Shown piece by piece: positions 41,679 to 50,977 of a stretch of 64,000 nucleotides of DNA. Source of the stretch: Nocardioides islandensis. GTDB taxonomy: Bacteria; Actinomycetota; Actinomycetes; Propionibacteriales; Nocardioidaceae. The DNA is taken from contig NZ_JADKPN010000006.1 of NCBI RefSeq assembly GCF_015352455.1, forward strand, positions 62,001-126,000. Direction: 5' to 3'. The notes beneath the pieces are model-generated. The model made no database searches and was not told the DNA's origin. It was given only the letters and a program-made list of their open reading frames with translations. Each line of letters opens with the position of its first letter. Within the stretch, counting starts at the first letter, position 1. The translations under genes were made by a program, and so were the position numbers.

Positions 41679-42758
41679 ATGCGCGTACTCCTGGCCGGCG
41701 GTGGCACCGCCGGGCACACCTCTCCCATGCTGGCGACCGCCGACGCCCTGCGCCGGCTGGACCCCGGCGTCGAGATCACCTGCCTCGGCACCGCGCGCGG
41801 CCTGGAGACCCGGGTCGTGCCTGAGGCGGGGTACCCGCTGGAGCTGATCCCCCCGGTGCCGATGCCGCGCCGCCCCAACGCCGACCTCGCCCGGCTGCCC
41901 GGGCGGCTGCGCGGGGCCGTGCGCGAGGCCGCGGCGGTGATCGACCGCACCGGCGCCGAGGTCGTGGTCGGGTACGGCGGGTACGTGTCGATGCCGGCGT
42001 ACCTGGCCGCCCGGCGCCGCAAGGTACCGATCGTGCTGCACGAGCAGAACGCCAAGCCGGGCCTGGCGAACCGGGCCGGCGCGCGGCTGGCCCGCCGGGT
42101 CGCGGTCTCGTTCCCGGACACCCCGCTGCCGCGGGCCGAGTACGTCGGGCTGCCGCTGCGCGCGATGATCGCGCGGCTCAACCGCGCGGCCCTGCGCGAC
42201 GAGGCCCGCCGGTTCTTCGACCTCGACCCGGACCGCCCGACCCTGCTGGTCACCGGCGGCTCGCAGGGCGCGCGCCGGCTCAACGAGGCGGTGTCCGGTG
42301 CCTCGGCCGCACTGGCCGGTGCCGGCGTGCAGGTGCTCCACGTCGTCGGCCCGAACGGCGCGGCGACCCCCGAGCCCAGCGCGGTGCCGTACGCCGTCGT
42401 GCCGTTCGTGGACCGGATGGACCTGGCGTACGCCGCCGCCGACCTCGTGCTGTCCCGCGCGGGCGCCAACAGCGTGATCGAGGCCGCCGCCGTCGGTCTC
42501 CCCGCGGTCTTCGTGCCGCTGCCGATCGGCAACGGCGAGCAGGACCTCAACGCCCGGCCGGTCGTCGACGCCGGGGGAGCGCTGCTCGTGCCGGACGCGG
42601 ACCTCACGTCCACCTGGGTGACGGCGCACGTCGTGCCGCTGGCCACCGACGCCCCGCGCCTCGCCGCCATGGGCCGGGCCGCGTCGGGCCTGGTGCCGCG
42701 CGACGCCGACGAGAAGCTCGCCCGCATCGTCCTCGAGGTCGCGGGAGCCCGCGCGTGA
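41679..42758 (+). CDS. murG: UDP-GlcNAc:lipid I N-acetylglucosaminyltransferase MurG
   Basis: A 359-residue GT28 enzyme converting lipid I to lipid II at the inner membrane face. N-terminal glycine-rich loop VLLAGGGTAGHTSPMLATADAL (residues 3-24), VVGYGGYVSMPAYLAA, LHEQNAKPGLANR, VTGGSQGARRLNEAV and the C-terminal donor site LVLSRAGANSVIEAAAVGLPAVFVPLP are all present. Overlaps murC by four bases (GTGA). Confidence 0.96.
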   Translation: MRVLLAGGGTAGHTSPMLATADALRRLDPGVEITCLGTARGLETRVVPEAGYPLELIPPVPMPRRPNADLARLPGRLRGAVREAAAVIDRTGAEVVVGYGGYVSMPAYLAARRRKVPIVLHEQNAKPGLANRAGARLARRVAVSFPDTPLPRAEYVGLPLRAMIARLNRAALRDEARRFFDLDPDRPTLLVTGGSQGARRLNEAVSGASAALAGAGVQVLHVVGPNGAATPEPSAVPYAVVPFVDRMDLAYAAADLVLSRAGANSVIEAAAVGLPAVFVPLPIGNGEQDLNARPVVDAGGALLVPDADLTSTWVTAHVVPLATDAPRLAAMGRAASGLVPRDADEKLARIVLEVAGARA

Positions 42759-44167
42759 AGATCCCCGTCCCGGACGTGCTGCTGCCCGCCGACGAGCTCG
42801 GGCGCGTGCACTTCGTCGGCATCGGCGGCGCCGCGCTGTCGGCGATCGCGCGGATCATGGCGGTGCGCGGGGTCCCGGTGACGGGCAGCGACGACAACGA
42901 CACGCCGTTCCTGGCCGGCCTGCGCGAGCTCGGCGTCACCTGCCACCTGGAGTACGCCGCGGAGCACGTCGGCGACGCCGACACCCTGGTGGTCACGACC
43001 GCCGCCCGCGAGGACAACCCCGAGGTGCTCGAGGGACGGCGCCGCGGCCTGCGGATCCTGCCCCGGTCGGCCGGACTCTGGTCGGTGATGGCCGGGTGCC
43101 AGGTCGTCGCGGTCGCCGGCACGCACGGCAAGACCACGACCACCTCGCTGCTCATCTCGGCGCTGGTCGCGGCCGGCGGCGACCCGACGTACGCCGTCGG
43201 CGGGGTGCTCGCCTCCACCGGCCACAACGCCGAGGTCGGGCGCGGCGACCTGTTCGTCGCCGAGGCCGACGAGAGCGACGGGGCGTTCCTGGTCTACCAG
43301 CCGCACGCCGCGGTCGTGACCAACGTGGCGGCCGACCACCTCGACGTGTGGGGAACCGAGGCGGCGTACCAGCAGGCGTTCCGGGACTTCGCCGGCACGG
43401 TCGACCGCGACGGCTTCCTGGTCTGCTGCGTCGACGACGCCGGCGCGCGGTCGCTGGCCGAGCACGCTGCTGCCACCGGGCTGCGGGTGGTCACCGTCGG
43501 CGAGGCCGCCGACGCCGACCTCCGGGCCACCGACCTGGCGTTCGAGGGCAGCACGTCCACCTTCACGGTGGTGCGCGGCGAGGAGGCGCTCGGCGTGGTG
43601 CGGCTGCGGATCCCGGGGCGCCACTACGTCGTCGACGCCCTCGGTGCACTGGCGGCCGGGCTCGAGCTCGGGCACGGGTTCGACGGGCTGCGCGAGGGGC
43701 TGGAGGCGTTCGCGGGCTCGGGCCGCCGGATGGAGGCCAAGGGCGAGGCGGCCGGCGTCCGCGTGTACGACAGCTACGCCCACCACCCCGCCGAGATCGC
43801 GGCCGACCTCGACGCGGCGCGCTCGGTCGCGGGGGAGGGGCGCCTCGTCGTCGCCTTCCAGCCGCACCTGGTCTCGCGCACCCGGCTCTTCGGCGCCGCG
43901 ATGGGCGAGGCGCTCGGCGCCGCCGACGAGGTGGTGGTGCTCGACGTGTACCTCGCCCGCGAGAACGCGGACCCCGACGTCACCGGACGCCTGGTGGCCG
44001 ACGCCGTACCTCTTGGGTCGTCGTCGGTGGCGTTCGTGGACGGGCTGGACGAGGCGGCCGAGGAGCTGGTCGCGCGGGCCCGGCCCGGCGACCTGGTGCT
44101 CACCCTCGGGGCCGGCGACGTCACGTCGGTCGGCCCGCGGGTCCTGGCGCTGTTGGGCGCCCGATGA
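42755..44167 (+). CDS. murC: UDP-MurNAc:L-alanine ligase MurC
   Basis: A 470-residue Mur ligase adding the first L-alanine. [21 protein letters not shown] at the N-terminus, P-loop [19 protein letters not shown] (about residues 118-136), [23 protein letters not shown] and C-terminal [19 protein letters not shown] are classic MurC motifs. GTG start overlaps murG; its stop overlaps ftsQ (ATGA). Confidence 0.96.
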   Translation: MKIPVPDVLLPADELGRVHFVGIGGAALSAIARIMAVRGVPVTGSDDNDTPFLAGLRELGVTCHLEYAAEHVGDADTLVVTTAAREDNPEVLEGRRRGLRILPRSAGLWSVMAGCQVVAVAGTHGKTTTTSLLISALVAAGGDPTYAVGGVLASTGHNAEVGRGDLFVAEADESDGAFLVYQPHAAVVTNVAADHLDVWGTEAAYQQAFRDFAGTVDRDGFLVCCVDDAGARSLAEHAAATGLRVVTVGEAADADLRATDLAFEGSTSTFTVVRGEEALGVVRLRIPGRHYVVDALGALAAGLELGHGFDGLREGLEAFAGSGRRMEAKGEAAGVRVYDSYAHHPAEIAADLDAARSVAGEGRLVVAFQPHLVSRTRLFGAAMGEALGAADEVVVLDVYLARENADPDVTGRLVADAVPLGSSSVAFVDGLDEAAEELVARARPGDLVLTLGAGDVTSVGPRVLALLGAR

Positions 44168-44955
44168 GAGGACTGCGGCGGCGGCCGCCGGTCGACCCGG
44201 TCGAGCGCAACGCCCTGCGCTCGCGGCGTCGCTTCGCGCGACGCCAGTGGCGGCGGCGCTGGCTGGCGTGGCGGTACCTCGTCGTCGGCGTCCTGCTGGT
44301 CGCGCTGGTCGGCGGGGGTGTGTGGCTCGTCTACTTCTCCAGCGTGCTGACCGTGAAGCGCGTCGAGGTCGGCGGCCAGCACCTGCTGTCGCGCCGACAG
44401 GTGCTGGCCACGGCGCGGGTGCCGGCCGGGGAGCAGCTGGCCACGCTGGACGTCGGCGCGATCGCCTCCCGGCTCCGCTCGCTCGCCGAGGTGCGGTCGG
44501 TCGACGTGTCGCGGAAGTGGCCGGACGCCGTGCAGATCGAGATCCAGGAACGCGTCGCGGTCGCCGTCATCGAGATCGGCGGCCGGCTGCGCGGGCTGGA
44601 CGCCGACGGCGTGGTGTTCACCGAGTACGCCAAGGCGCCGCCCGGCCTCCCGCGCATCAGCTCGACCTCGGCCACCACCCCCGACGCGCTGCGCGAGGCC
44701 GCCACCGTCGTGTCCGCGCTGCCCAAGGAGCTGGCCGCGATGGTCGACCACGTCGAGGTGCAGACCGTCGACCAGATCACCCTGGTCCTCAAGGACCAGC
44801 GGATCGTGGTGTGGGGGAGCGCCGACGACTCCGCCCTCAAGGCCGAGGTGCTGCTCAAGCTGCTGCGCCAGCCGGGCAAGGTCTACGACGTCTCCGTCCC
44901 CGGCCAGCCCACCACCTGCACCCAGGACACCGTCGAGGCCTGCACCGCATCCTGA
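44164..44955 (+). CDS. ftsQ: Cell division protein FtsQ
   Basis: A 263-residue bitopic protein: Arg-rich cytoplasmic N-terminus (about 40 residues), TM helix (about 41-60, [20 protein letters not shown]), POTRA domain ([27 protein letters not shown], about 62-135) and a C-terminal beta domain. It recruits the FtsL-DivIC pair to the divisome. The start overlaps murC by ATGA; a much longer in-frame reading begins inside murC and is not used. Confidence 0.93.
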   Translation: MRGLRRRPPVDPVERNALRSRRRFARRQWRRRWLAWRYLVVGVLLVALVGGGVWLVYFSSVLTVKRVEVGGQHLLSRRQVLATARVPAGEQLATLDVGAIASRLRSLAEVRSVDVSRKWPDAVQIEIQERVAVAVIEIGGRLRGLDADGVVFTEYAKAPPGLPRISSTSATTPDALREAATVVSALPKELAAMVDHVEVQTVDQITLVLKDQRIVVWGSADDSALKAEVLLKLLRQPGKVYDVSVPGQPTTCTQDTVEACTAS

Positions 44956-45020
44956 GACGTCGCCCGGTCGGTGTATCAGTGCCCGTGCCCACCGCTCTTG
45001 GAGGTCACTCACAGGGACGG

Positions 45021-45054
45021 CGGGCCGGGGGCACGGGGGGTGCTACCCGGCCCG
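45021..45054 (+). terminator. GC-rich hairpin terminator after ftsQ
   Basis: cgggccggg (45021-45029) pairs with cccggcccg (45046-45054), and inside it gcac (45031-45034) pairs with gtgc (45040-45043), giving a nearly continuous 13-bp stem with a GGGGG loop. No U-tract follows. It would separate the murG-ftsQ transcript from ftsZ. Confidence 0.6.
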
Positions 45055-45106
45055 GCGTTCGTCCGGGGGTGTTCGTGGCGGCGGCTGGGCTGTCCGGGGT
45101 GCCAGA

Positions 45107-45177
45107 AATCGCGCGATCGCGGCCGAACTGCAGATCCGCGGGCGCGAAACCTGCCATTTCCGCGCGATCGCGCGATT
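45107..45177. repeat. Inverted repeat with 15-bp arms in the ftsQ-ftsZ gap
   Basis: aatcgcgcgatcgcg (45107-45121) and cgcgatcgcgcgatt (45163-45177) are perfect reverse complements around a 41-base loop. Each arm contains GCGATCGC. It may be a hairpin in a long ftsZ leader, a terminator, or a protein site. Confidence 0.65.
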
Positions 45178-45255
45178 CTCGGCAACCCACGCCCCACCCG
45201 GCGTGTCTCCCGCACCGACGTGGCAGGGCTGCCTACTGTCGTGGGCACGACGAGG

Positions 45256-45286
45256 TTGACATAACTATAACCCTCAGCCTGAGGGT
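45256..45286 (+). promoter_or_regulatory. ftsZ promoter/operator region with 17-bp palindrome
   Basis: TTGACA at 45256-45261 runs into the AT-rich TAACTATAAC (45262-45271), and accctcagcctgagggt (45270-45286) is a perfect dyad about a single C. The A+T burst is unique in this GC-rich window. Similar TTGACATAAC-TAACCCTCA-type sequence precedes ftsZ in other actinobacteria as I recall, so it is probably a conserved promoter or regulator site about 80 bases before the GTG. Confidence 0.65.
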
Positions 45287-45362
45287 GACAGTTCTCGACT
45301 CGCCGGACCTCTTCCCCAGGCTCGACACTCCGACAGACCACTCAGCGAAGGGCGCATCCGCC

Positions 45363-46568
45363 GTGGCAGCAGCGCAGAACTACCTGGCCATCATCAAGGT
45401 CGTGGGCATCGGTGGCGGCGGTGTGAACGCCGTGAACCGGATGATCGAGGTCGGGTTGAAGGGCGTGGAGTTCATCGCCATCAACACCGACGCGCAGGCC
45501 CTCCTCATGAGCGACGCCGACGTCAAGCTCGACATCGGCCGCGAGCTCACCCGCGGTCTCGGCGCCGGCGCGAACCCCGACGTGGGCAAGCAGGCGGCCG
45601 ACGACCACGCCGACGAGATCGAAGAGGTCATGAAGGGCGCGGACATGGTGTTCGTGACGGCCGGCGAGGGCGGCGGCACCGGCACCGGCGGCGCGCCCGT
45701 CGTGGCCCGCATTGCCCGCAGCCTCGGCGCGCTGACGATCGGGGTGGTCACCCGCCCGTTCGCCTTCGAGGGCCGGCGTCGCGCCAACTCCGCGGAGGAG
45801 GGCATCGCGCAGCTGCGCGAGGAGGTCGACACCCTCATCGTCATCCCGAACGACCGGTTGCTGTCGATCAGCGACCGCAGCGTCTCGGTGCTCGACGCCT
45901 TCAAGCAGGCCGACCAGGTGCTGCTGCAAGGTGTCTCCGGCATCACCGACCTGATCACCACGCCCGGCCTGATCAACCTGGACTTCGCCGACGTGAAGTC
46001 CGTGATGGCCAACGCCGGCTCGGCCCTGATGGGCATCGGCTCGGCACGCGGCGAGGACCGGTCGGTCGCGGCCGCCGAGATGGCGGTGTCGAGCCCTCTC
46101 CTCGAGGCGAGCATCGACGGCGCCCACGGCGTGCTGCTCTCGATCGCCGGCGGCTCGGACCTCGGCCTGTTCGAGATCAACGAGGCCGCGGCCCTGGTGT
46201 CGTCGGCCGCCCACCCCGAGGCCAACATCATCTTCGGCGCGACGATCGACGACGCCCTCGGCGACGAGGTGCGGGTCACCGTGATCGCGGCCGGCTTCGA
46301 CGGCGGCCAGCCGAAGCACAAGAACCATGACGCCACGCTGCGCCGTCCGCAGGGCACGCCGAAGCAGACGCAGGAGGAGACGCGGCGGGCCGCCGAGGCG
46401 CTGGCCGCGCAGAAGGCGTCGGCCGAGAAGCCCGCTGCCCAGCCGGAGACCCCGCGGCCCCAGCCGGTGGGTGCCTCGGTCCGCCAGGAGGCCCAGCCGG
46501 CCAGGCCGGCGCCGCGCCCGATGCAGTTCGACGACGACGACCTCGACATCCCCGACTTCCTCAAGTAG
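45363..46568 (+). CDS. ftsZ: Cell division GTPase FtsZ
   Basis: A 401-residue tubulin homologue forming the Z-ring. The GTP-binding domain shows [14 protein letters not shown] (residues 14-27), [16 protein letters not shown] (about 97-112, tubulin signature) and [11 protein letters not shown] (T7 loop, catalytic Asp). A variable Gln/Pro/Ala linker (about 320-388) leads to the conserved tail [12 protein letters not shown], which binds SepF and FtsW. GTG start at 45363 was set by homology ([15 protein letters not shown]). No ftsA is present; SepF lies downstream. Own promoter upstream. Confidence 0.97.
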   Translation: MAAAQNYLAIIKVVGIGGGGVNAVNRMIEVGLKGVEFIAINTDAQALLMSDADVKLDIGRELTRGLGAGANPDVGKQAADDHADEIEEVMKGADMVFVTAGEGGGTGTGGAPVVARIARSLGALTIGVVTRPFAFEGRRRANSAEEGIAQLREEVDTLIVIPNDRLLSISDRSVSVLDAFKQADQVLLQGVSGITDLITTPGLINLDFADVKSVMANAGSALMGIGSARGEDRSVAAAEMAVSSPLLEASIDGAHGVLLSIAGGSDLGLFEINEAAALVSSAAHPEANIIFGATIDDALGDEVRVTVIAAGFDGGQPKHKNHDATLRRPQGTPKQTQEETRRAAEALAAQKASAEKPAAQPETPRPQPVGASVRQEAQPARPAPRPMQFDDDDLDIPDFLK

Positions 46569-46577
46569 GAGCCGCGC

Positions 46578-47318
46578 CTGTACTCCTCGCGACTGACGCA
46601 CGGCCCCGTCGCGCTGGCCTTCACCGACCGGCACGGCGGGGTCAGTCGCGCGCCCTTCGACTCGCTCAACCTGGCCTGGGCCGGCGACGACCCCGAGGCG
46701 CTGGAGGAGAACCATCGCCTGCTCGCGGCGGACTTCGCCCCCGGTGACCCGGTGGCCGCGCTCAGCCAGGTGCACGGCAACGACGTCGCGTACGTCGGCC
46801 CGGACGGTCCGTCGACGACGCTGCACGGGCACCTGCACGCCCAGGCCGACGGCGTGGTCACCGACCAGCCCGCCGTCACCTTGATGGTCCGCGGTGCCGA
46901 CTGCGCGATGGTGCTCTTCGCCGACGCCGAGGCGGGGGTGATCGGCGGCTGCCACTGCGGCCGTCCCGGCCTCGTGGTCGGCGTGGTGCCCGCGACCTTG
47001 AGGCGGATGCGCGAGCTGGGTGCTCGCGACATCACGGCCTGGCTCGGCCCGCACGTGTGCGGCGCCTGCTACGAAGTCCCGCAGGAGATGCAGGACGAGG
47101 TGGCCGCCGCCGTGCCGGAGAGCCGCGCCACCACCTCCTGGGGCACGCCGTCGGTCGACGTCGGCGCCGGCATCCGGGCCCAGCTGGCCGCCGAGGACGT
47201 CGCCTGCGTCGACCTGTCGGTGTGCACGCGCGAGTCACCCGACCTCTACTCCTACCGCCGCGACCGCCTCACCTCCGGCCGGCAGGCCGGGGTCATCCGG
47301 ATGGCGGCGCCCCGGTGA
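46578..47318 (+). CDS. pgeF: PgeF/YfiH family purine nucleoside phosphorylase-like protein (multicopper oxidase-like fold)
   Basis: About 246 residues. Homology-like N-terminal sequence (RLTHGPVALAFTDRHGGVSRAPF, then LNLAW) extends upstream to the ftsZ stop, but no ATG, GTG or TTG precedes the GTG at 46752 in frame; CTG at 46578 with AGGAG overlapping the ftsZ stop six bases before it is the best start. Zinc ligands are His in SQVHGNDV, Cys in VRGADCAMV and His in GGCHCGRPG; the usual HAGWRG is HCGRPG here. It acts on purine nucleosides and trims mis-made UDP-MurNAc-L-Ser in E. coli. GTGA overlap with yggS. Confidence 0.85.
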   Translation: MYSSRLTHGPVALAFTDRHGGVSRAPFDSLNLAWAGDDPEALEENHRLLAADFAPGDPVAALSQVHGNDVAYVGPDGPSTTLHGHLHAQADGVVTDQPAVTLMVRGADCAMVLFADAEAGVIGGCHCGRPGLVVGVVPATLRRMRELGARDITAWLGPHVCGACYEVPQEMQDEVAAAVPESRATTSWGTPSVDVGAGIRAQLAAEDVACVDLSVCTRESPDLYSYRRDRLTSGRQAGVIRMAAPR

Positions 47319-48019
47319 GCGACCTGGCCCGCCGCGACGAGCTCGCCGCCAACCTCGACGCCGTACGCCGTCGCATCGAGGCCGCCGCGACGGCCGTGGG
47401 CCGCGACCCCGACGAGGTCACCCTGGTCGCCGTCACCAAGTTCTTCCCCGCCTCCGACGTCCGCCTGCTCGCCGAGCTGGGCGTGACCGACGTGGGGGAG
47501 AACCGTCACCAGGAGGCCCAGGACAAGGCCGCCGCGTGTGCGGACCTCGACCTGCGGTGGCACTTCATCGGCGGGCTGCAGAGCAACAAGGCGGCCGCCG
47601 TGGCGTCGTACGCCGACGTCGTGGAGTCCGTCGACCGGCGCAAGCTGGTGGCCCCGCTCAACCGCGGCGCGCACGAGCGTTCGCACGAGATCGAGGTGCT
47701 GCTCCAGGTCAGCCTCGACCCGCCCGGTCGTGAGGGTCGGGCAGGCGCCGACGCCGAGGACCTGGACGACCTGGCGAGGGCCGTCGAGGAAGCCGGGATG
47801 CTGCGGCTGCGCGGGCTGATGGCCGTCGCGCCGTTGGGAGAGGACCCGTCGGCGGCCTACGACCGCCTCTCCCGGATCCGGGCGGACTTCGTCGCCGCAC
47901 GACCGTCGGCGGACCTGCTGTCGGCGGGGATGAGTGCCGACCTCGAGGCGGCCGTGAAGGCAGGCGCGACACACGTGCGCTTGGGCACGGCGGTCCTCGG
48001 TCCGAGGCCCCGCAACTAG
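47315..48019 (+). CDS. yggS: PLP homeostasis protein YggS/PLPBP
   Basis: A 234-residue alanine-racemase-like TIM-barrel protein binding pyridoxal phosphate without catalysis. The PLP lysine is in [13 protein letters not shown] (about residue 36); [24 protein letters not shown], and [28 protein letters not shown] are family motifs. It balances PLP and amino-acid pools and is part of the conserved ftsZ-sepF segment. GTG start overlaps pgeF (GTGA). Confidence 0.94.
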   Translation: MSDLARRDELAANLDAVRRRIEAAATAVGRDPDEVTLVAVTKFFPASDVRLLAELGVTDVGENRHQEAQDKAAACADLDLRWHFIGGLQSNKAAAVASYADVVESVDRRKLVAPLNRGAHERSHEIEVLLQVSLDPPGREGRAGADAEDLDDLARAVEEAGMLRLRGLMAVAPLGEDPSAAYDRLSRIRADFVAARPSADLLSAGMSADLEAAVKAGATHVRLGTAVLGPRPRN

Positions 48020-48060
48020 TAACGTCACAAACACCACCAGGCAACCCGGAGGAAGCGACC

Positions 48061-48552
48061 ATGAGCGGCGCGATGCGCAAGATCGGCGAGTACCTCGGCC
48101 TCCTCGAGGACACCGGCCGCTACGACGACGAGCTCGACGAGGAGTTCTACGAGCAGACCGCCGTCGGGCAGTCGGCCCCGGTCGTGCGGGAGAGCCGTCC
48201 GGCCGCGGTGGCTGACCTGGCCGAGCGCCGCCGGCCCACACCCGTCCCTGCCGGAGGTGCGATGGTGGCCGAGCTGTCCCGGATCACGACCCTGCACCCG
48301 CGCACCTACAACGAGGCGCGCACCGTGGGGGAGAACTTCCGCGAGGGCACGCCGGTGATCATGAACCTCTCCGAGATGGACGACTCCGACGCCAAGCGCC
48401 TCGTCGACTTCGCCGCTGGCCTCGTCTTTGCCACTCGTGGCACCATCGAGCGCGTCACCAACAAGGTGTTCCTGCTCTCGCCGCCCAATGTCTCGGTCGC
48501 CGCCGAGGACAAGCAGCGGATCGCCGAGAACGGATTCTTCAACCAGAGCTGA
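48061..48552 (+). CDS. sepF: Cell division protein SepF
   Basis: A 163-residue Z-ring membrane anchor. The N-terminal amphipathic helix ([17 protein letters not shown]) inserts in the membrane; an acidic linker leads to the SepF core (about 75-160) with [32 protein letters not shown] and [18 protein letters not shown]. In actinobacteria lacking FtsA it tethers FtsZ through its C-terminal tail. ATG with GGAGGAAG upstream. Confidence 0.95.
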   Translation: MSGAMRKIGEYLGLLEDTGRYDDELDEEFYEQTAVGQSAPVVRESRPAAVADLAERRRPTPVPAGGAMVAELSRITTLHPRTYNEARTVGENFREGTPVIMNLSEMDDSDAKRLVDFAAGLVFATRGTIERVTNKVFLLSPPNVSVAAEDKQRIAENGFFNQS

Positions 48553-48596
48553 CCCCGGGTACCTGCCCAGGTCGGCCCCGAGGCTGAAAGGCGCGC

Positions 48597-48887
48597 GTGA
48601 CCGTCGTCGGGGTCGTCATCGAGTACGTCCTGTGGTTCTTCATCGCGTTCATGTGGGTCCGCTTCGTCACGGAGTGGGTCCAGGTGTTCGCACGCTCGTG
48701 GTCGCCGCGCGGCGCCCTGCTCGTCGCCCTCGAAGGCGTGTACTCCGTGACCGACCCGCCGATCAAGGCGCTGCGCCGGGTGATCCCGCCGCTGCGCATC
48801 GGCAACTTCGCCCTCGACCTCAGCATGCTGCTGGTGTTCGTGGGCGCCTACATCCTGCTGCGGCTCAACCGGGGCCTGCTGCTGTAG
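48597..48887 (+). CDS. YggT family membrane protein
   Basis: A 96-residue protein with two transmembrane helices (about 6-27 and 70-92) and the conserved centre SVTDPPIKALRRVIPPLRIGNFALDLSMLL, the YggT signature. Function not firmly known; in actinobacteria it is a standard member of the sepF-divIVA segment. GTG start with GAAAGG upstream. Confidence 0.88.
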   Translation: MTVVGVVIEYVLWFFIAFMWVRFVTEWVQVFARSWSPRGALLVALEGVYSVTDPPIKALRRVIPPLRIGNFALDLSMLLVFVGAYILLRLNRGLLL

Positions 48888-48970
48888 TGACGCATGAGCG
48901 CTACCGGGTCGTGGTGGCGCTATGGTTCACACCGACAGAAACTGCTCCTGACGATGAATTGGGTGAGGTC

Positions 48971-49753
48971 ATGCCGCTGACGCCTGAGGACGTGAGCAAC
49001 AAGCGCTTTACGCCCGTCCGCCTGCGCGAGGGCTACGACATGGGTGAGGTCGACCAGTTCCTCGACGAGGTCGAGGCCGAGCTCGCCCGGCTGACGAAGG
49101 AGAACGACGAGCTCCGCACCAAGCTGGCGACGGCGCAGCAGGGCGGGGGATACGCCCAGCCCGAGCCGGTCGGCGCCGAGCCGACGCCCGAGCCGTACGT
49201 CGCCCACGAGCCGGAGCCCGAGCCGGAGCCCGAGCCCGAGCCGGAGCCCGAGCCGGCCCCCGCGTTCGTCGCGCCGGTCGCGGAGAAGCCCCTCGAGACG
49301 ATCCGCGTCGAGACGGTCCCCGAGGCCTCCAACGCCGCGGCCCGGCTCCTCGAGCTGGCCACCCGCAACGCCGACGAGCTCGTGGACGACGCGAAGAACC
49401 AGGCCGACAAGATCATCGGCGAGGCCCGCACCAAGGCCGAGCGCCTCGAGGCCGAGTCCAAGGCCAACGCCGACAGGCTCGAGGCCGACGCCCGCAGCCG
49501 CGCGCAGATGCTCGACTCCGAGACCGCCCAGAAGCGGCAGATCATGTTCGGCGACCTCGAGAAGGAGCAGGAGAAGCTCAACAGCGAGGTCGAGAACCTG
49601 CGCCAGTTCGAGCGCGAGTACCGCTCGCGCCTCAAGAGCTACTTCAGCCAGCAGCTGGAGCTGCTCAACAGTGGCGAGACCACGGCGCCGTCCGGCGACG
49701 AGCAGCCCCAGCCGAAGCGGCTGCGCTCGATCCTCGGCGAGGACGACGGCTGA
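48971..49753 (+). CDS. divIVA: Polar growth scaffold DivIVA/Wag31
   Basis: A 260-residue coiled-coil protein that marks poles and recruits wall synthesis. The lipid-binding N-terminal domain is MPLTPEDVSNKRFTPVRLREGYDMGEVDQFLDEVE, followed by a coiled coil, a linker with eight Glu-Pro dipeptides (about residues 80-95) and a long C-terminal coiled coil (about 125-235). Mycobacterial Wag31 is phosphorylated by PASTA kinases near residue 73, so the kinase at 6-8 kb is a candidate regulator. ATG at 48971 has a weak GGTGAGG upstream. Confidence 0.95.
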   Translation: MPLTPEDVSNKRFTPVRLREGYDMGEVDQFLDEVEAELARLTKENDELRTKLATAQQGGGYAQPEPVGAEPTPEPYVAHEPEPEPEPEPEPEPEPAPAFVAPVAEKPLETIRVETVPEASNAAARLLELATRNADELVDDAKNQADKIIGEARTKAERLEAESKANADRLEADARSRAQMLDSETAQKRQIMFGDLEKEQEKLNSEVENLRQFEREYRSRLKSYFSQQLELLNSGETTAPSGDEQPQPKRLRSILGEDDG

Positions 49754-49798
49754 CCTGACGCCACCGAGCGTTCCTGTCGCATTCACCCGTTCGGGCTA

Positions 49799-49832
49799 GA
49801 CGCCCGCTCACCCCCTGGGGTGGGCGGGCGTC
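49799..49832 (+). terminator. Strong hairpin terminator after divIVA
   Basis: gacgcccgctcacccc (49799-49814) pairs with ggggtgggcgggcgtc (49817-49832): 16 pairs including one G-U, two-base apex (in practice a four-base loop). It lies 46 bases after the stop and closes the dcw cluster; no U-tract follows. Confidence 0.75.
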
Positions 49833-49948
49833 CGGCTGTGGCGAGCCTGGTTGAGTCGCCCCTGTCAGGGCGTTACCCTCCGTGCCACCACTGTGGCCCG
49901 CCGGACTCCAACGGCAGCCACCACCAGGCCAGGAAGGCCGGTTCCCCG

Positions 49949-50977
49949 ATGGCTCGCACCAGTACCCGGAAGACCACGGCCGCCACCGCGAAGAAGGCCG
50001 CGACCAAGAAGGCTGCGCCCGCCAAGAAGTCGGCGCCGGCGAAGAAGGCCGCCCCCGTGAAGAAGGCCACGGTGAAGAAGGCCGCGCCGGCCAAGAAGGC
50101 CACCGCCAAGAAGACTGCGCCGGCGAAGAAGGCCGCGCCGGCGAAGAAGGCCGCGCCGGCGAAGAAGGCCGCGCCGGCCAAGAAGGCTACCGCCAAGAAG
50201 ACTGCGCCGGCGAAGAAGGCCGCCCCGGCGAAGAAGGCCACGGTGAAGAAGGCCGCGCCCGCCAAGAAGTCGGCCCCGGCGAAGAAGGCCACGGCGAAGA
50301 AGGCCGCCCCGGCGAAGAAGGCCACGGTGAAGAAGGCCGCGCCCGCCAAGAAGGCGCCGGCCAAGAAGACCGTGGCCGCGAAGAAGGCTGCGCCCGCGAA
50401 GAAGGCCACGGCCAAGAAGGCCGCCCCCGCGAAGAAGGCGACGGCGAAGAAGGCGCCCGCGAAGAAGGCGCCCGCGAAGAAGACGGCCGCGAAGAAGACG
50501 GCGCCGGCGAGGACGCCCGGCGCGACCGTCGCGACCCGTCCGACGGGGACGACGCCGCGCAAGGCCGCGCCGACGCGCGCCGCCCGGACGCTCGTGGTCA
50601 AGGAGGGCGAGGAGGCCTGGACCAAGGCGGAGATCAAGGAGGTCCTCTCCGAGCTCCACCAGGACCGCGACCGCGTCGTCCGCACGCTCGCCGGCCAGGA
50701 AGCCGAGCTCGACAGCCTGATGCGCGACGCCGGTGACGGCGCCGGCCACGACCAGGCCGACATGGGCGCGACGAGCTTCGAGCGCGACCAGGAGATCATC
50801 GTGGTGCAGAACGAGCGCGAGAAGCTGGCGCAGATCGACCGTGCGCTGGGCCGCATCGCGGACGGCACCTACGGCATCTGCGAGTCCTGCGGGAACCCCA
50901 TCGGCAAGATGCGGGCCATGGCATTCCCGCGTGCCACACTGTGCATGACATGCAAGCAGCGCGAGGAGCGTCGCTGA
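49949..50977 (+). CDS. TraR/DksA zinc-finger protein with histone H1-like Lys/Ala-rich tail
   Basis: A 342-residue protein. Residues 14-190 are a low-complexity run of KKAAPAKKA/ATAKKAAP-type repeats, like histone H1 or the tails of actinobacterial HupB, predicted to bind DNA electrostatically. Residues about 225-342 are a DksA/TraR domain: SELHQDRDRVVRTLAGQEAELDSLM coiled coil and a C4 zinc finger (Cys311, Cys314, Cys332, Cys335) in CESCGNPIGKMRAM. DksA-type proteins bind the RNA polymerase secondary channel, so this may combine nucleoid binding with transcription control (inference). The acidic DxxDxA coiled-coil tip of DksA is not evident. The lspA gene overlaps or abuts its end. Confidence 0.85.
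   Translation: MARTSTRKTTAATAKKAATKKAAPAKKSAPAKKAAPVKKATVKKAAPAKKATAKKTAPAKKAAPAKKAAPAKKAAPAKKATAKKTAPAKKAAPAKKATVKKAAPAKKSAPAKKATAKKAAPAKKATVKKAAPAKKAPAKKTVAAKKAAPAKKATAKKAAPAKKATAKKAPAKKAPAKKTAAKKTAPARTPGATVATRPTGTTPRKAAPTRAARTLVVKEGEEAWTKAEIKEVLSELHQDRDRVVRTLAGQEAELDSLMRDAGDGAGHDQADMGATSFERDQEIIVVQNEREKLAQIDRALGRIADGTYGICESCGNPIGKMRAMAFPRATLCMTCKQREERR
49967..50515 (+). repeat. Degenerate coding repeat (AAG AAG GCC-rich) of the H1-like tail
   Basis: About 550 bases built from gccaagaaggccgcgccgg-like units of 15 and 30 bases encoding KKAAPA and KKATAKKAAPA. Some blocks are nearly identical (for example around 50100-50165 and 50185-50225), so copy number is probably variable between strains. 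Confidence 0.85.

Noticed and set aside
49967..50515. Lys/Ala repeat as assembly artefact or frameshifted region
   Set aside because: The frame stays open through the repeat into a perfect TraR/DksA zinc finger, and such tails are known in actinobacterial proteins.
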